From assembly GCA_036172665.1 (NCBI GenBank), contig CM069876.1, positions 7,750,001 through 7,814,000 of the forward strand: a stretch of 64,000 nucleotides of DNA, in the 5' to 3' direction. The position numbers were made by a program, and so were the translations under genes. The DNA is from Prosopocoilus inquinatus (Eukaryota; Arthropoda; Insecta; Coleoptera; Lucanidae). The notes beneath the pieces were generated by a model. The model did no database searches, had not been told where the DNA came from, and saw nothing but the letters and a program-made list of their open reading frames with translations. Shown here one piece after another: positions 63,944-64,000 of this stretch. Position 1 is the first letter of the stretch. Each line of letters starts with the position of its first letter.

Positions 63944-64000
63944 CTGGGTGTCTCATACGAAGGAGATTGAAAGGGCAGCCAGAGGAAATTAAATTAAAGC
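63944..64000. mobile_element. Left end of a second copy of the 1257-5729 MITE family
   Basis: Ctgggtgtctcatacgaagg, then gcagccagaggaaatta, follows TA and matches the left arm at 1257-1272 plus 5162 onward, and the inverse of 5660-5729. The element continues beyond the window. Confidence 0.75.

Noticed and set aside
1..64000. tRNA, rRNA, CRISPR or operon-type bacterial features
   Set aside because: None was seen. Spliced genes, poly(A) signals and element types are all animal nuclear, and no cloverleaf or ribosomal segment was found by eye.

Overview
The window is nuclear DNA from an insect. The signs are spliced genes with standard GT/GC-AG junctions, AT-rich introns of 4 to 15 kb, and an insect-type mix of mariner, hAT, BEL/Pao and Penelope-like elements. 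A beetle is my guess, but nothing here proves the order. Exon positions below were worked out by hand from splice-site consensus, codon phase and remembered family conservation, not from an alignment.

Layout. (1) 1-1070: last exon of an unrecognised plus-strand gene, cut by the left edge. (2) 1257-19600: no recognisable gene apart from one doubtful exon; stacked transposable elements, including a small TA-flanked element holding a hAT that holds a mariner, plus several long foldback elements. (3) 19736-21403: three plus-strand ORFs in a row, a METTL23-type methyltransferase, a SLIRP-type RRM protein and an ACBD6-type acyl-CoA-binding ankyrin protein, separated by 2 and 37 bases. This looks like a polycistronic transcription unit. 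(4) 21531-32569, minus strand: complete seven-exon amnionless gene (475 codons; signal peptide, CxxC-rich ectodomain, one membrane span, two FxNPxY tail motifs), ending 127 bases from the ACBD6 stop. (5) 33224-63499, minus strand: ten exons giving the C-terminal 881 residues of an ABCA-subfamily transporter (end of NBD1, TMD2, NBD2). Its 5' part lies beyond the right edge, so everything from 33 kb to 64 kb is exon or intron of this one gene.

Transposable elements fill the introns. The ABCA introns hold a 4.2-kb hAT-type element, a roughly 7-kb nest of inverted elements around a Penelope-like retroelement with an intact RT plus GIY-YIG reading frame, a BEL/Pao LTR remnant, and a 2.2-kb foldback. 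The most striking layer is RNA: hammerhead-ribozyme cores (CUGANGA, stem II, GAAA) occur repeatedly, on both strands, at the Penelope ends, in a separate repeat unit of about 311 bp, and in both arms of at least one foldback. Several have palindromic stem III sequences that suggest dimeric ribozymes.

How the genes relate: the three small plus-strand genes are probably co-transcribed. Amnionless and ABCA are head-to-tail on the minus strand but appear functionally independent (endocytic receptor subunit versus lipid transporter).
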